Below are positions 33,502 through 42,194 of a stretch of DNA of 64,000 nucleotides, piece by piece. The stretch is from Streptomyces canus (lineage in GTDB: Bacteria; Actinomycetota; Actinomycetes; Streptomycetales; Streptomycetaceae). The stretch's first letter is position 1. Each line of letters starts with the position of its first letter. Where the stretch lies: positions 6,820,001-6,884,000 of the forward strand of contig NZ_JAUSWW010000001.1 in NCBI RefSeq assembly GCF_030815415.1. Direction: 5' to 3'. A program made the position numbers and the translations under genes. The notes below the pieces were generated by a model, which was not told the origin of the DNA, made no database searches, and saw only the letters and a program-made list of their open reading frames with translations.

Positions 33502-33960
33502 ATGTCCCGAGTACAACTCGCCCTCCGTGTCCCGGATCTCGACGCGTCCATCGCCTTCTACAGCAAGCTATTCGGCACCGAACCCGCCAAACTCCGCGAC
33601 GGCTACGCCAACTTCGCCATCACCGAGCCACCGCTCAAGCTCGTCCTCATCGAAGGCAGCGCAGGCGAGACGACCCGCATGAACCACCTCGGCGTCGAGG
33701 TCGACAGCACCGAGGCGGTCCACGCGGCCACCGCGCGGCTGAGCGGAGAAGGCCTGGCCACCGACGTCGAGAACGACACCACCTGCTGCTACGCCCTCCA
33801 GGACAAGGTCTGGGTGCACGGCCCCGGCCAGGAACCCTGGGAGGTGTACGTCGTCAAGGCCGACGCCGACTCCCTGGCCAAGCAGCAGGGCAGCACCTGT
33901 TGCGCCGACCCGACGAGGGCCGACACGAAGGAACCGGCCGCCGCAAGCAGTTGCTGCTGA
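33502..33960 (+). CDS. arsI: ArsI-type C-As lyase (vicinal-oxygen-chelate dioxygenase)
   Basis: This 152-residue VOC-fold protein has GGAGG before the ATG. It carries ArsI hallmarks: Gln5 in VQLALRV, His in MNHLGVEV and Glu in WEVYVVKAD for the metal, and the vicinal cysteines in DTTCCYAL that bind trivalent organoarsenicals. The tail has two further CC pairs (STCCADP, ending SSCC). Characterised ArsI enzymes use Fe(II) and O2 to cleave the C-As bond of trivalent methyl and aryl arsenicals; CadI-annotated proteins are close relatives. Here it lies beside a pathway that makes C-As bonds. Confidence 0.88.
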   Translation: MSRVQLALRVPDLDASIAFYSKLFGTEPAKLRDGYANFAITEPPLKLVLIEGSAGETTRMNHLGVEVDSTEAVHAATARLSGEGLATDVENDTTCCYALQDKVWVHGPGQEPWEVYVVKADADSLAKQQGSTCCADPTRADTKEPAAASSCC

Positions 33961-33967
33961 TCCGCCG

Positions 33968-35194
33968 ATGGCCCAGATCCGCACCACCGAGGCCGTGACC
34001 GGAACGGGGGACCGGTCGCGGCCTCGCGCCGTGCTGCCTGCCTTGTGCGCCACCCAGATCACCAGCTGGGGCATCGTCTACTACGCTTTCCCGGTACTCA
34101 ACCCGCAGATCAACAGGGCCACCGGCTGGCCGGTCGGGGCGACCACGGCAGCCTTCTCCGCCGCCCTGCTCGTCTCCGCATTCACCGGCATACGGGTCGG
34201 CCGGATCATCGACCGCAGGGGCCCACGCGCCGTGATGACCGCCGGCTCGGTCCTCGGCGTATTCAGCATCCTTATCGTGGCCGCCGCCCCGAACCTGGCC
34301 CTCTTCACGCTCGGCTGGCTACTCGCCGGAATGTCGATGGCGGCCACCTTCTACCAGCCCGCCTTCGCCGCGCTGACCCGTTGGTGGGCCCCCGACCACG
34401 TCCGCGCCCTCACGATCGTCACCCTGGCCGGAGGCCTCGCCTCTACCGTCTTCGCACCTCTCACCGCGGCGCTCGCCGATCACCTGTCCTGGCGTGCGAC
34501 CTACGCAGTGCTCGCCCTGGTGCTCGCCGCCGTGACCATCCCCGCTCACGCCTTCGCACTCAACGCACCCTGGCCCAAGGCGCCACCTGCTCCCGCCCAC
34601 ATCACCGGCGGCGCGGACACGGTGGCCCGCAGCTGCCCGTTCTGGATGCTGGCCGCAGCCCTGACCCTCTCAGCGTTCGCCGTATCCGCCGTCGTCGTCG
34701 CGCTCGTGCCCCTCCTCCTGGAACGCGGCTACTCCACCACCGAAGCCGCCGGGGCACTCGGCCTCGGCGGCGCCGGCCAGACCCTGGGCCGCACTCTGTA
34801 CGCGGCCATTGCTCGCCGCACCAGGACAACAGCCCGCACGACCGCACTGATTGCGCTCGGCGCGCTGGCCACAGCGGCACTCGCCCTCGTACCCGGCCCG
34901 TACGCCCTGCTGGTCGCCCTGTCCGTCGCGGCCGGGATGGTGCGCGGCAACCTCACCCTCCTCCAGGCCACCGCCATCACCGACCGCTGGGGCACCACCC
35001 ACTACGGCCGCCTGTCCGGACTCCTCGCCGCGCCCACCACGGCAGCCTCCGCACTGGCCCCCTTCGCCGGCGCCGCCTTGGCCGCGCCACTGGGTGGCTA
35101 CCCGCAGCTGTTCGGACTGCTGGCACTGATCGCCGGACTCGCCGCTCTAGTCACCTTCGGGACCAAACCGCGCCGACCAGCTCTGAAGCAGTAA
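33968..35194 (+). CDS. Major facilitator superfamily exporter (12 TM)
   Basis: This 408-residue MFS protein has about twelve membrane segments, and its ATG lies seven bases after the arsI stop. It resembles monocarboxylate/YbfB-type carriers (TSWGIVYYAFPVLNPQI in TM1, GRIIDRRGPR in loop 2-3). Cotranscription with arsI and a flavoprotein suggests export of an arsenical, perhaps a pentavalent one produced by the flavoprotein. It is the last gene of the arsenic half. Confidence 0.82.
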   Translation: MAQIRTTEAVTGTGDRSRPRAVLPALCATQITSWGIVYYAFPVLNPQINRATGWPVGATTAAFSAALLVSAFTGIRVGRIIDRRGPRAVMTAGSVLGVFSILIVAAAPNLALFTLGWLLAGMSMAATFYQPAFAALTRWWAPDHVRALTIVTLAGGLASTVFAPLTAALADHLSWRATYAVLALVLAAVTIPAHAFALNAPWPKAPPAPAHITGGADTVARSCPFWMLAAALTLSAFAVSAVVVALVPLLLERGYSTTEAAGALGLGGAGQTLGRTLYAAIARRTRTTARTTALIALGALATAALALVPGPYALLVALSVAAGMVRGNLTLLQATAITDRWGTTHYGRLSGLLAAPTTAASALAPFAGAALAAPLGGYPQLFGLLALIAGLAALVTFGTKPRRPALKQ

Positions 35195-35386
35195 CGGCGC
35201 CCGGCCAGATGACCGAGGAAGCCAGTCAGGAGTGCTGTGAGCTGCGCTTTGACCGGTCGGCCATCGGCCATTGACCGCGGTCAGGCCTTCCCACAGGGTT
35301 CCGCACAGTCATAATGGCCCCATAAGGAAACGGACCAGTCCGGCTGATCGCTACACTGATCACTGGCGCGGGGGCGCTGGAGACCT

Positions 35387-36088
35387 GTGGATGGTTCACG
35401 CATGACGCGCCCCTCACTCCCCAACCCCCTCGAACCGGTCGGGCACCGCCGTGACGGGCGGCCCGTCTATCCGATCCTCGGTGCCTCGCCTGACGACGAC
35501 TCCAACAAGGACGGCGAGGGCGGAGGGGCCCAGAACGGCAGCGTCACGCAGGAAGACCTGTCGCGGCTGCTGGCCCGGGAGAAAACCCAGGGCGGCCGGG
35601 CCGCCGTGAAGAAGTTGCTCGGCGACCTTGGCTTCGACGACTCTGAGGCGCTGACCGAGTTCGTCACCACCAAACGCGATGCCGACCAGGCCGCGCTGAC
35701 GGAGGTCGAACGCCGCGAGCAAGCCGCCGAGGAGAAGCTGAGGATAGCTGAGGCGCGCGAGGCGCAGGCCCTGGCCAGAGAGAGCGCCGCCATCCGGCGA
35801 GCCGCACTGGCAGGACTCGGCGCTACCGGGGACGATCTCGATGACGCGGCACTCCTGATCGACCGTGCCCTCGGTGAACAGCCCGATGCGGACGAGGGAG
35901 CCGTCATCGCCGCCGCTGAGCAACTGAAGGAACGGCGACCCGAACTGTTCGGCCAGGTCCGAGAGGCTGCGCCGCCCGCTCCGGGCGGATCTCCCGCCGG
36001 CGGCCCGCCGACCCGTGGAGGCATTCCACCCAAGCCTGGAGCGGCTGGTCTCGAAATGGCCCGGCGACGAGGGTTCATTAGCGGCTGA
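35387..36088 (+). CDS. Phage scaffolding protein
   Basis: This protein of about 233 residues has an N-terminus (NPLEPVGHRRDGRPVYPI) typical of scaffolds from Streptomyces siphoviruses, an Ala/Glu-rich coiled-coil middle (about 85-150) and a Pro/Gly-rich C-terminus. It would act inside the prohead during capsid assembly. It directly precedes the decoration and capsid genes. The start is uncertain: GTG 35387 (short GGAG spacing) or ATG 35402. No terminase or portal gene precedes it. Confidence 0.75.
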   Translation: MDGSRMTRPSLPNPLEPVGHRRDGRPVYPILGASPDDDSNKDGEGGGAQNGSVTQEDLSRLLAREKTQGGRAAVKKLLGDLGFDDSEALTEFVTTKRDADQAALTEVERREQAAEEKLRIAEAREAQALARESAAIRRAALAGLGATGDDLDDAALLIDRALGEQPDADEGAVIAAAEQLKERRPELFGQVREAAPPAPGGSPAGGPPTRGGIPPKPGAAGLEMARRRGFISG

Positions 36089-36277
36089 CCACGTCCACCA
36101 GATCTGGCGCTGGGACCACGCCCCCTCAAAACCGTGGACGTCCTACCGGAAGCCGGTCGGGCTTGATCAGGGACCACGCCCTGGCACGGCTCAGCCGTCG
36201 TCGTCTCGTGGACACCGCCCCTTGCCGCTCGCGCCGGGTGCGGGAGGAATCTGATCCGCACCCACGAGGGAGACATC

Positions 36278-36691
36278 GTGAGCGACTACCAGGTCGTCAC
36301 CACTGCCACGACGGTCACCGACGACCGGACATGGCTCGCTTCACTGGACGGCGTCCACGAAGCCCAGACAATCACCGTCGACACCAGCAAGCTGACGGCA
36401 GGCACCCACTACATGGCGGGCACGCAGAACCAGCCCCGCCACATCATCAAGTCCGGCATCCCGCTTGGGAAGATCACCGCGTCTGGCCTGTACGCCCCGT
36501 ATATCGCCGCAGCGAGCGACGGCACTCAGATCCTCGCCGGATTCCTCGTTGCCGAGACCGCGTTCACCCCCGGCTCTGCGAGGACCGCGGGGGCGCTGCT
36601 GTGGCGCGGCGAGGTGTACGCGTCGAAGCTGCCCGTCGCCTTCGCACCCCCCGCCGCCGCGAACACGACCGCATTCATCCACTACCGGTAA
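36278..36691 (+). CDS. Phage head decoration protein (lambda gpD-like)
   Basis: This 137-residue protein starts at GTG with GGGAG about six bases upstream. The PLGKITASGLYAPY segment and the Ala/Thr-rich beta pattern match gpD-type decoration proteins that stabilise the mature capsid. It lies just before the capsid gene, the usual place. Confidence 0.8.
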   Translation: MSDYQVVTTATTVTDDRTWLASLDGVHEAQTITVDTSKLTAGTHYMAGTQNQPRHIIKSGIPLGKITASGLYAPYIAAASDGTQILAGFLVAETAFTPGSARTAGALLWRGEVYASKLPVAFAPPAAANTTAFIHYR

Positions 36692-36703
36692 GGAGGCATC
36701 CCC

Positions 36704-37747
36704 ATGGCACTTGAGAAGATTCTTGAGGCGATCGTCCCCGAAGACATCCAGGCGTTTATCCGAGCGATCACGACGCCGGAGGACTACCTCCTCACCCGCG
36801 AGGTGTTCGCCGAACGGAATATCGACAACGTCAAGTTCCGTACCAAGAGCAACAAGCGGCGCGTCAACGCGGCGAAGTTCCGCGCGTGGGAAGCCGCGCC
36901 GACGCTCGCCAGGCGGCGTGCCGAGCAGGTCATCAGCGAAGGCATGCTGCCCTGGGTCGGCCAGGAACTACCCTTCTCCGAACTCCAGATCATCCTGGCC
37001 GCCGTCGATCGCGGCCACGACACCAGCGAGTTCCTCGACCTGCTCTACGACGACCTCGAACAGCACGTGGAGGCCACGAAGGCCGCCATGGAGATCGCCG
37101 CCGGACAGATGCTGTCCACCGGTGTGGTGTCCCTGCCCGGAGTCGCCCTCGATGTGGACTGGAAGGTGCCGGCCGCCAACCGGCCGACGGTCGCGGTGCC
37201 CTGGTCCCAATCGGATGCGGCCACCCCGATCACCGACGAGCTGGCGTGGATCCAGTACCTGAAGAGCATCGGAGCGCCGCGCCCCGAGCGGGTCATCAGC
37301 TCGGAGAAGGCGCTGTCGCTGCTCGGGTCCACGGCGGAGTACCGGGCCGCGTTCCACAACTCGCCGTCTACCGATCAGATCCCGACCGGGATGCTCGCTC
37401 CGGAGGAGGTCAACCGGGTACGCGCCAAGTACAACCTGCCGCCCGTGACCACCTACGACGTGCAGGCGTACGACAGCAGCGACAATCTGGTGCGCACGAC
37501 CCCGGAGTCGCTGTGGGCGATGATCCCGCCGCGCCGCGAACAGTGGGGCGAGACCCAGTACGGTCTGACCGCTGAGGCGATCGAGCTCCGCGGCAAGGGA
37601 GTCATCACCGCCGAGGAAGCCCCCGGCATCGTGATCACCACCCACGTGCAGACGCGTACCCCAGTTCAGCTGTCCACGATCTCCGCCGCTGCTGCGATGC
37701 CCGTGCTGTACGTGCCGGACATCCACATCGCCGCGACGGTCTTCTAA
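36704..37747 (+). CDS. Phage major capsid protein (lambda gpE-like)
   Basis: This 347-residue capsid protein of the gpE type (HK97 fold) has a strong AAGGAGG seven bases before the ATG. Typical parts are the N-terminal AIVPEDIQAFIRAI, the WEAAPTLARRR loop and PWSQSDAATPITDELAWIQY. The preceding decoration gene supports the call. Confidence 0.9.
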   Translation: MALEKILEAIVPEDIQAFIRAITTPEDYLLTREVFAERNIDNVKFRTKSNKRRVNAAKFRAWEAAPTLARRRAEQVISEGMLPWVGQELPFSELQIILAAVDRGHDTSEFLDLLYDDLEQHVEATKAAMEIAAGQMLSTGVVSLPGVALDVDWKVPAANRPTVAVPWSQSDAATPITDELAWIQYLKSIGAPRPERVISSEKALSLLGSTAEYRAAFHNSPSTDQIPTGMLAPEEVNRVRAKYNLPPVTTYDVQAYDSSDNLVRTTPESLWAMIPPRREQWGETQYGLTAEAIELRGKGVITAEEAPGIVITTHVQTRTPVQLSTISAAAAMPVLYVPDIHIAATVF

Positions 37748-37759
37748 CGGGGGCTGGTC

Positions 37760-38092
37760 ATGGCGAAGTTGGCGCGCACGGTATTTCTGCGAGACCCCGA
37801 GCAGGGCCCGATCCGGCTGGAAGCGGGGGAGGAGGTTCCCGAGCGGCTCGCCCTCCTCATCCCGAATCCGGCCGCCTGGCCGGGGGAGGCTCGCTCTCCG
37901 GATGAGGCCACCTCAGACCCGCTCGGCGCGGAAGGCGATGCGGGAGAGACGCCGACCGTGGCGGATCCTGCCTCGGAGTCGGAGTCGGAGTCGGAGTCGG
38001 AGTCGGAGTCGGAGTCGGAGTCGGAGTCGGAGCCGGAGCCCGTCAAGGCTCCGAGGCGACGCACCGCGAAGGCTGCTGGTGCAGGTGCGTAG
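37760..38092 (+). CDS. Small phage head protein with (Ser-Glu) repeat tail
   Basis: This 110-residue protein has an N-terminal half (MAKLARTVFLRDPEQGPI, then PERLALLIPNPAAWP) that matches small proteins following the capsid gene in actinophages. The middle is ten exact TCGGAG codon pairs giving poly(Ser-Glu), then a basic tail. The function is unknown, perhaps a connector or head accessory. Confidence 0.7.
   Translation: MAKLARTVFLRDPEQGPIRLEAGEEVPERLALLIPNPAAWPGEARSPDEATSDPLGAEGDAGETPTVADPASESESESESESESESESESEPEPVKAPRRRTAKAAGAGA
37973..38032 (+). repeat. Hexanucleotide tandem repeat, 10 x TCGGAG
   Basis: Ten perfect copies are in frame, followed by CCGGAGCC. Copy changes alter the protein by two residues each without shifting frame. 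Confidence 0.95.
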
Positions 38093-38165
38093 GTAGCGGC
38101 ACATCACCAGTGAGGCTCGGCACCGCCACAGTGTCGAGCCTCACCTCGTACGACAGGAGCATCGG

Positions 38166-38492
38166 ATGGACATCGCTATTCGCGCCTGGCTGCTGGCTCA
38201 GCTCGGTCCCACCACTGACACCTCAGACCTCGACGCACGCTACGCGCGGCTGGCCTCCGCTCGTGCTGTCGCGAACGAGGTCTTGGCCGAACGGCGCGCG
38301 AAGCTGCTCGCCGAACCGCTCCGCATGACCGTGGACGGCATGGTCACCATCGACCAGAGCAACAACCTCGCAGGACTCGAACGCCAGATCACCGCGCTCG
38401 TGAACCTGGTTGCGCCCGACGAATTGGCCGATGGAGAAGGAAGCACCGATCTCGTGACCGCGCCGCTGCTACGCGCTCGCCGGGGCCGGTAG
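38166..38492 (+). CDS. Small phage head-tail region protein
   Basis: This 108-residue helical protein (MDIAIRAWLLAQLG; basic C-terminus RARRGR) has AGGAG six bases before the ATG. It lies between the capsid-proximal gene and MuF. I cannot name a family; its position suggests a head-completion or connector accessory. Confidence 0.6.
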   Translation: MDIAIRAWLLAQLGPTTDTSDLDARYARLASARAVANEVLAERRAKLLAEPLRMTVDGMVTIDQSNNLAGLERQITALVNLVAPDELADGEGSTDLVTAPLLRARRGR

Positions 38493-38498
38493 GCTCGC

Positions 38499-39314
38499 AT
38501 GCCGTATGAGTGGCCACCGCTGGTGCCCGGAGACCCGGACGAGATCGCCCGCCGCGTCGCGGCGGTACTCGAGGAAGCCTGGCAACGGCTCGCCGCCAAA
38601 CAGCGCGCCATCCTCGCCCAGTTCGCCGACAACCCGAGGACGCCGCACACCGTGGCGACGTTGGAGGAGTTCAAGCAGGCGATCCGCGCCTTCCGCCAGC
38701 GCGTAGACCAGGAGGCTCGGCAGTTCGTCCAGCGGCAGCTACCCCACCTGTACGCCGCTGGCGCCCAATCTTCCGCCGAGGCACTGGGGGCGACCTTCAC
38801 CTGGACCACGTTCCACCGCGATGCCCTGCAGTCGCTTGCGGCCGACTCGTACGCCGATTTTCTGCGCCGCTCGCAGGAGGCCGAGCGGATGGCGAACCAG
38901 TTCTACCGCGCTGCGCGAGAGGCGGCCCGCAGAGAGGTTCCGCTACTCGCGGCGGGCAACATGACGGCGAAGCAGGCCGCGAGGAACCTGGCGGCCAGAC
39001 TCGCTGCCGAGCACAAGCTAACCCACGTCGTCTACCGCGACGGTGCTCGCGTCCCGGTCCGGGCCTGGGCTGAGGCCGCCACCCTCGCCAAGTCGGCCGT
39101 CGCCTACAACGCCGGCACCCTCAACCGGACCCGCCAGGCGGGCGTCACCATGGTCGAAGTCTTCGACGGCCTCGACTGCGGCTGGACCACCCATCAGGAC
39201 ACCGACAAGGCCAACCGCACAGTGCGGACCGTCGAAGATGCTGCCGAGTGGCCGATCTCCCATCCGCGCTGTCGGCGGGCGTTCGGTCCTCGTCCGGATA
39301 TCCGCGCCGGGTAG
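38499..39314 (+). CDS. Phage minor head protein (MuF/SPP1 gp7-like)
   Basis: This 271-residue protein is largely helical, with a C-terminal MuF-type motif: Asp/Cys at DGLDCGW, then WPISHPRCRRAFGP near the end. In phages such proteins bind the portal and help organise the head. The ATG follows the previous stop by six bases. The cargo region begins 108 bases after it. Confidence 0.75.
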   Translation: MPYEWPPLVPGDPDEIARRVAAVLEEAWQRLAAKQRAILAQFADNPRTPHTVATLEEFKQAIRAFRQRVDQEARQFVQRQLPHLYAAGAQSSAEALGATFTWTTFHRDALQSLAADSYADFLRRSQEAERMANQFYRAAREAARREVPLLAAGNMTAKQAARNLAARLAAEHKLTHVVYRDGARVPVRAWAEAATLAKSAVAYNAGTLNRTRQAGVTMVEVFDGLDCGWTTHQDTDKANRTVRTVEDAAEWPISHPRCRRAFGPRPDIRAG

Positions 39315-39422
39315 CTGGACTGAGCTGGACGCGGCCCGGACTGGCCGCTACGGCACCTTGCACGCTGCGCCTCGGCCGAGGGAAGGTGGCGCAAGAGGCG
39401 TCTGGGCAGGCAGGATCGAGGC

Positions 39423-40454
39423 ATGAGGATTCTCGTGCTGGGCGGTACTTGGTTTCTGGGCAGGGCGGTTGTTGAAGGCGCGCTGCAACGGAATTGGCAA
39501 GTGACCACCTTCAACCGCGGGCTCTCTGGCGAGGCTGTCGCTGGTGCCGCAGCTGTGCACGGCGACCGCATGAACCTCGGCGACCTGCAGCGACTTGCGG
39601 AGCACGGCCCGTGGGATGCCGTGGTGGATACGTCCGCCTCGGCGCTTGCGCCGCGCGATGTCCTGGCGGGCGCAAAGGCGTTGAAGGATGTAGTCGGGCA
39701 GTACGTGTACGTCTCGACGGTCTCTGCCTACCAGGGGTGGCCCGACGAGCCGTTGACGGAGTCCTCGCTGGTTCTTGACGGACCGCCGGATGCTGATAGC
39801 GAGTACGGGAAGATGCCTGAGGGCTGGGACGGTCCTGACCTGCACTATGGCCGTCAGAAAGCTGGCACGGAGCGAGCCGTGCTTGCCGTATTCGGACAGG
39901 GCGGCACGACGATCATGCGACCGGGCGTGATCCTCGGCCCAGGGGAGTATGTGGGACGCCTGCCTTGGTGGCTGACCCGCGCAGCGCGCGGCGGGAAGAT
40001 CGTCGCTCCGGGAGCTCCCGAAAAGACTATCCAGCCCGTCGACGTACGGGACGTTGCCGCCTTCGCGCTCGACCTTGCTGAGGCCAGCTCCGGCGGGACC
40101 TTCAACGTCACCGCACCGGTGGGACGAGACACTATGGGGGGATTCCTTACTGCGTGCCTGGAAACAACGGGTGCACCCGGAAGACTGGTGTGGGCACCTG
40201 ATGAACTTCTCATCGAGCACAAGGTGCGGCAATGGACAGAACTGCCGCTGTGGCGCACCCACGCTGGCGTGTGGCGCATTGACTCCAGTGGTGCATACGC
40301 TGCTGGCCTGAGCTGCCGTCCACTGGCGGAAACCGTGGCCGACACCTGGCGATGGATGCAGAGCGGTGGAATGCCGGTGGAACATCCCCGCTGGGCCGAG
40401 CACGGTATCGATCCCACCAAGGAAGCCAAGATCCTTGCTGCACTCGGCCGTTGA
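39423..40454 (+). CDS. NAD-dependent epimerase/reductase (extended SDR)
   Basis: This 343-residue extended SDR has the nucleotide motif LVLGGTWFLG at the N-terminus, a VYVSTVSAY serine region, and the Tyr-x3-Lys dyad as YGRQK. It is similar to NAD-dependent epimerase/dehydratases annotated as reductases in Streptomyces. The substrate is unknown. It is the first cargo gene after the phage MuF gene and is tail to tail with a TPR regulator 12 bases away. Confidence 0.78.
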   Translation: MRILVLGGTWFLGRAVVEGALQRNWQVTTFNRGLSGEAVAGAAAVHGDRMNLGDLQRLAEHGPWDAVVDTSASALAPRDVLAGAKALKDVVGQYVYVSTVSAYQGWPDEPLTESSLVLDGPPDADSEYGKMPEGWDGPDLHYGRQKAGTERAVLAVFGQGGTTIMRPGVILGPGEYVGRLPWWLTRAARGGKIVAPGAPEKTIQPVDVRDVAAFALDLAEASSGGTFNVTAPVGRDTMGGFLTACLETTGAPGRLVWAPDELLIEHKVRQWTELPLWRTHAGVWRIDSSGAYAAGLSCRPLAETVADTWRWMQSGGMPVEHPRWAEHGIDPTKEAKILAALGR

Positions 40455-40466
40455 GCCTGCGACCTA

Positions 40467-41798
40467 CTACCCCTCAATGGCGAGCCGAGCGGCCGCCCCG
40501 AGTTGTTGGGGCGCAGCGATGCGGCAGAAATGCTCGATCCGTTCGCCCAACGAGGCCGCCTGCGGTGAGGCTTGGAAGTCCGTGTGCGTGAGTTCACTGC
40601 GTACTGCGCTGATCCGTTCGACGACTCCTGCCCCTCGCCACTCGGCTGGTAGCTGGAAGACCGGCTCAAGAGCTTCGACCGCTCCGTCCAGTTCGCGGCG
40701 CAGCAGACGCGCTCCGGCAAGATCGACTCCCGCCTGGGAAGTGATCAGCACTGGTCGGAGCTCGGGAGGCTGGGCGTTGAGCAAAGACAGAGCCTGATCC
40801 GCTGCTTCCTCGGCGCCTTCGGCGTTACGGAGGAGGAGGTAGGTAGTGGCGTTGCTCATCGCGACTCGATCCGGCGGAAAGCCGAACTCGCCACCAATGT
40901 CGTCGTGCATTTCGTCACGGCGACCGGTGTCGGCCTCCAACGAGCGACGGATTGCCTGAGCGGCAGCGTCACCGTTACCAAGATGGCCGTATGCCCGGCC
41001 TTCGATAACCGCGAGTCGCGTCACAGCGGTGTCGCCGAGTCCAGAGAAACGTTGTGCGGTGTGGACCAGACGAACTGCTTCGCTGGGACGGCCCTCCCAG
41101 TAGGCGCGTAGCGCCAGTGCCCCATGTGCGAATGCCTGAAGAGGACCATGCTCGATGACCTGCCCATACAACGCGGCAGTACGAGCGAGCTGCGCAGACG
41201 GGCCGAGTGCGCCCAGGTCGAAGCAGGCAGAGGCGAGAATCGCCGCAGCCTGGCCCGCGTTCAGATATGCGCGCTGGCGTTGGCGGGGCATCTGAGTGCG
41301 ATCGAGCATCTCCTGTGCGACGGCGAGCAGTTCCTTCGCCCTGCGGTACACCTCGAAAGGCGGTGTGCGGCCGTAGGTCTGCGCGATCGTCACGACGTCT
41401 TCTTCGAGCTGATCCATGCTGATGTCAGGCACGGCCTGGGAGGCTGCGGCGCCGGCGTGTGCGGCGGCATCCCGAGCGGTCATTGCGAGTTCACCTTCGC
41501 TGAGCGTTCGTTGTTCTGTGGCGGGCCCCGTCGCCTCGCCAGGTGGAGCGAGCAACTGCCGGACTGTGTAGTCGGGGAACATGCGCACTAAGACTTGGGG
41601 GGCGGGCCGGGCGGGTGTCTGGACCTTTCCTGCGGTCCATCTCCGATAGGTCATCTCAGCGACTTCGGCACCCCGCAGGACAGCATCGCCTGTCTCTGTG
41701 TACAGGTCTTCTGCTACGCCCTTGTAGATCCGATTGAAGTCGTCGTATGTCCAATGCCGCTCGTCCACGAGCCGCCGAAGGAGCGTCGCTTCTGCCAT
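40467..41798 (-). CDS. TPR-containing transcriptional regulator (NsdA-like)
   Basis: This 443-residue protein has an N-terminal HTH-like part (TYRRWTAGK, VRMFPDYTVRQLL) and a C-terminal array of TPR-like helices (QAFAHGALALRAYWEG, AYGHLGNGDAAAQAI, AGARLLRREL). This is the architecture of NsdA-type regulators that control antibiotic production and sporulation in Streptomyces. GGAGAG lies about six bases before the ATG. It is divergent from the small-protein operon at 42.1 kb and may regulate it. Confidence 0.75.
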   Translation of the reverse strand: MAEATLLRRLVDERHWTYDDFNRIYKGVAEDLYTETGDAVLRGAEVAEMTYRRWTAGKVQTPARPAPQVLVRMFPDYTVRQLLAPPGEATGPATEQRTLSEGELAMTARDAAAHAGAAASQAVPDISMDQLEEDVVTIAQTYGRTPPFEVYRRAKELLAVAQEMLDRTQMPRQRQRAYLNAGQAAAILASACFDLGALGPSAQLARTAALYGQVIEHGPLQAFAHGALALRAYWEGRPSEAVRLVHTAQRFSGLGDTAVTRLAVIEGRAYGHLGNGDAAAQAIRRSLEADTGRRDEMHDDIGGEFGFPPDRVAMSNATTYLLLRNAEGAEEAADQALSLLNAQPPELRPVLITSQAGVDLAGARLLRRELDGAVEALEPVFQLPAEWRGAGVVERISAVRSELTHTDFQASPQAASLGERIEHFCRIAAPQQLGAAARLAIEG

Positions 41799-42101
41799 GG
41801 GGTGCTCTCCCGCCCTTCCCCCCGGCGCCGGATGGCGTCGGGTGGTGTGTCCCCTGCCTAGCTGATGATCACCCCTCAGAGGCATCCCCTAACCCATTCA
41901 GTGGTGATGGCGCCCAAGTGGTATCTGGGCGGCACTTGACATCTTCTGACGATGCCTCAGCGACGCCCCAGTGTTATGGCGTGCGCCGTGGCAACGGCGC
42001 AATCCTTGCCAGGCTGAATTCGCGCCAGCACGTTCTGTGACGCTTCCCAGCGATCCGAAGCAGCCTGATCGGGGGCCGGGTGCCCCCGCTGGAGGGGAGC
42101 T
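41799..42101. other. Divergent promoter region, cargo operon
   Basis: About 300 bases without a gene lie between the TPR regulator and the small-protein operon. A TTGACA hexamer at 41936 is a possible -35, but I see no convincing -10 and no inverted repeat. Confidence 0.35.
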
Positions 42102-42194
42102 ATGACGCCGACCAAGGAACAGGCGCTCATCGACAGTCCGCGGAGGGCTGCCAGCGTCCGATCGGTATTACGCGACTTTTGGAGGACACGGTGA
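42102..42194 (+). CDS. Possible 30-residue leader or coupling peptide
   Basis: A short frame starting ATG with GGAGGGGAG just upstream ends in a TGATG overlap with the next start. It encodes an Arg-rich peptide (MTPTKEQALI start, RDFWRTR end). The overlap suggests translational coupling. It may simply be a leader. Confidence 0.35.
   Translation: MTPTKEQALIDSPRRAASVRSVLRDFWRTR

Noticed and set aside
35209..35274. A 21-residue frame with a CC pair after the MFS gene
   Set aside because: No ribosome site and no similarity; it could be a chance frame or a gene remnant at the junction, but I cannot support either.
35195..35386. Prophage attachment site
   Set aside because: No tRNA gene, no integrase and no direct repeat matching elsewhere in the window.
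37973..38032. Direct repeats resembling a small CRISPR or iteron array
   Set aside because: The unit is 6 bases with no spacers and lies in frame within a gene as Ser-Glu codons.
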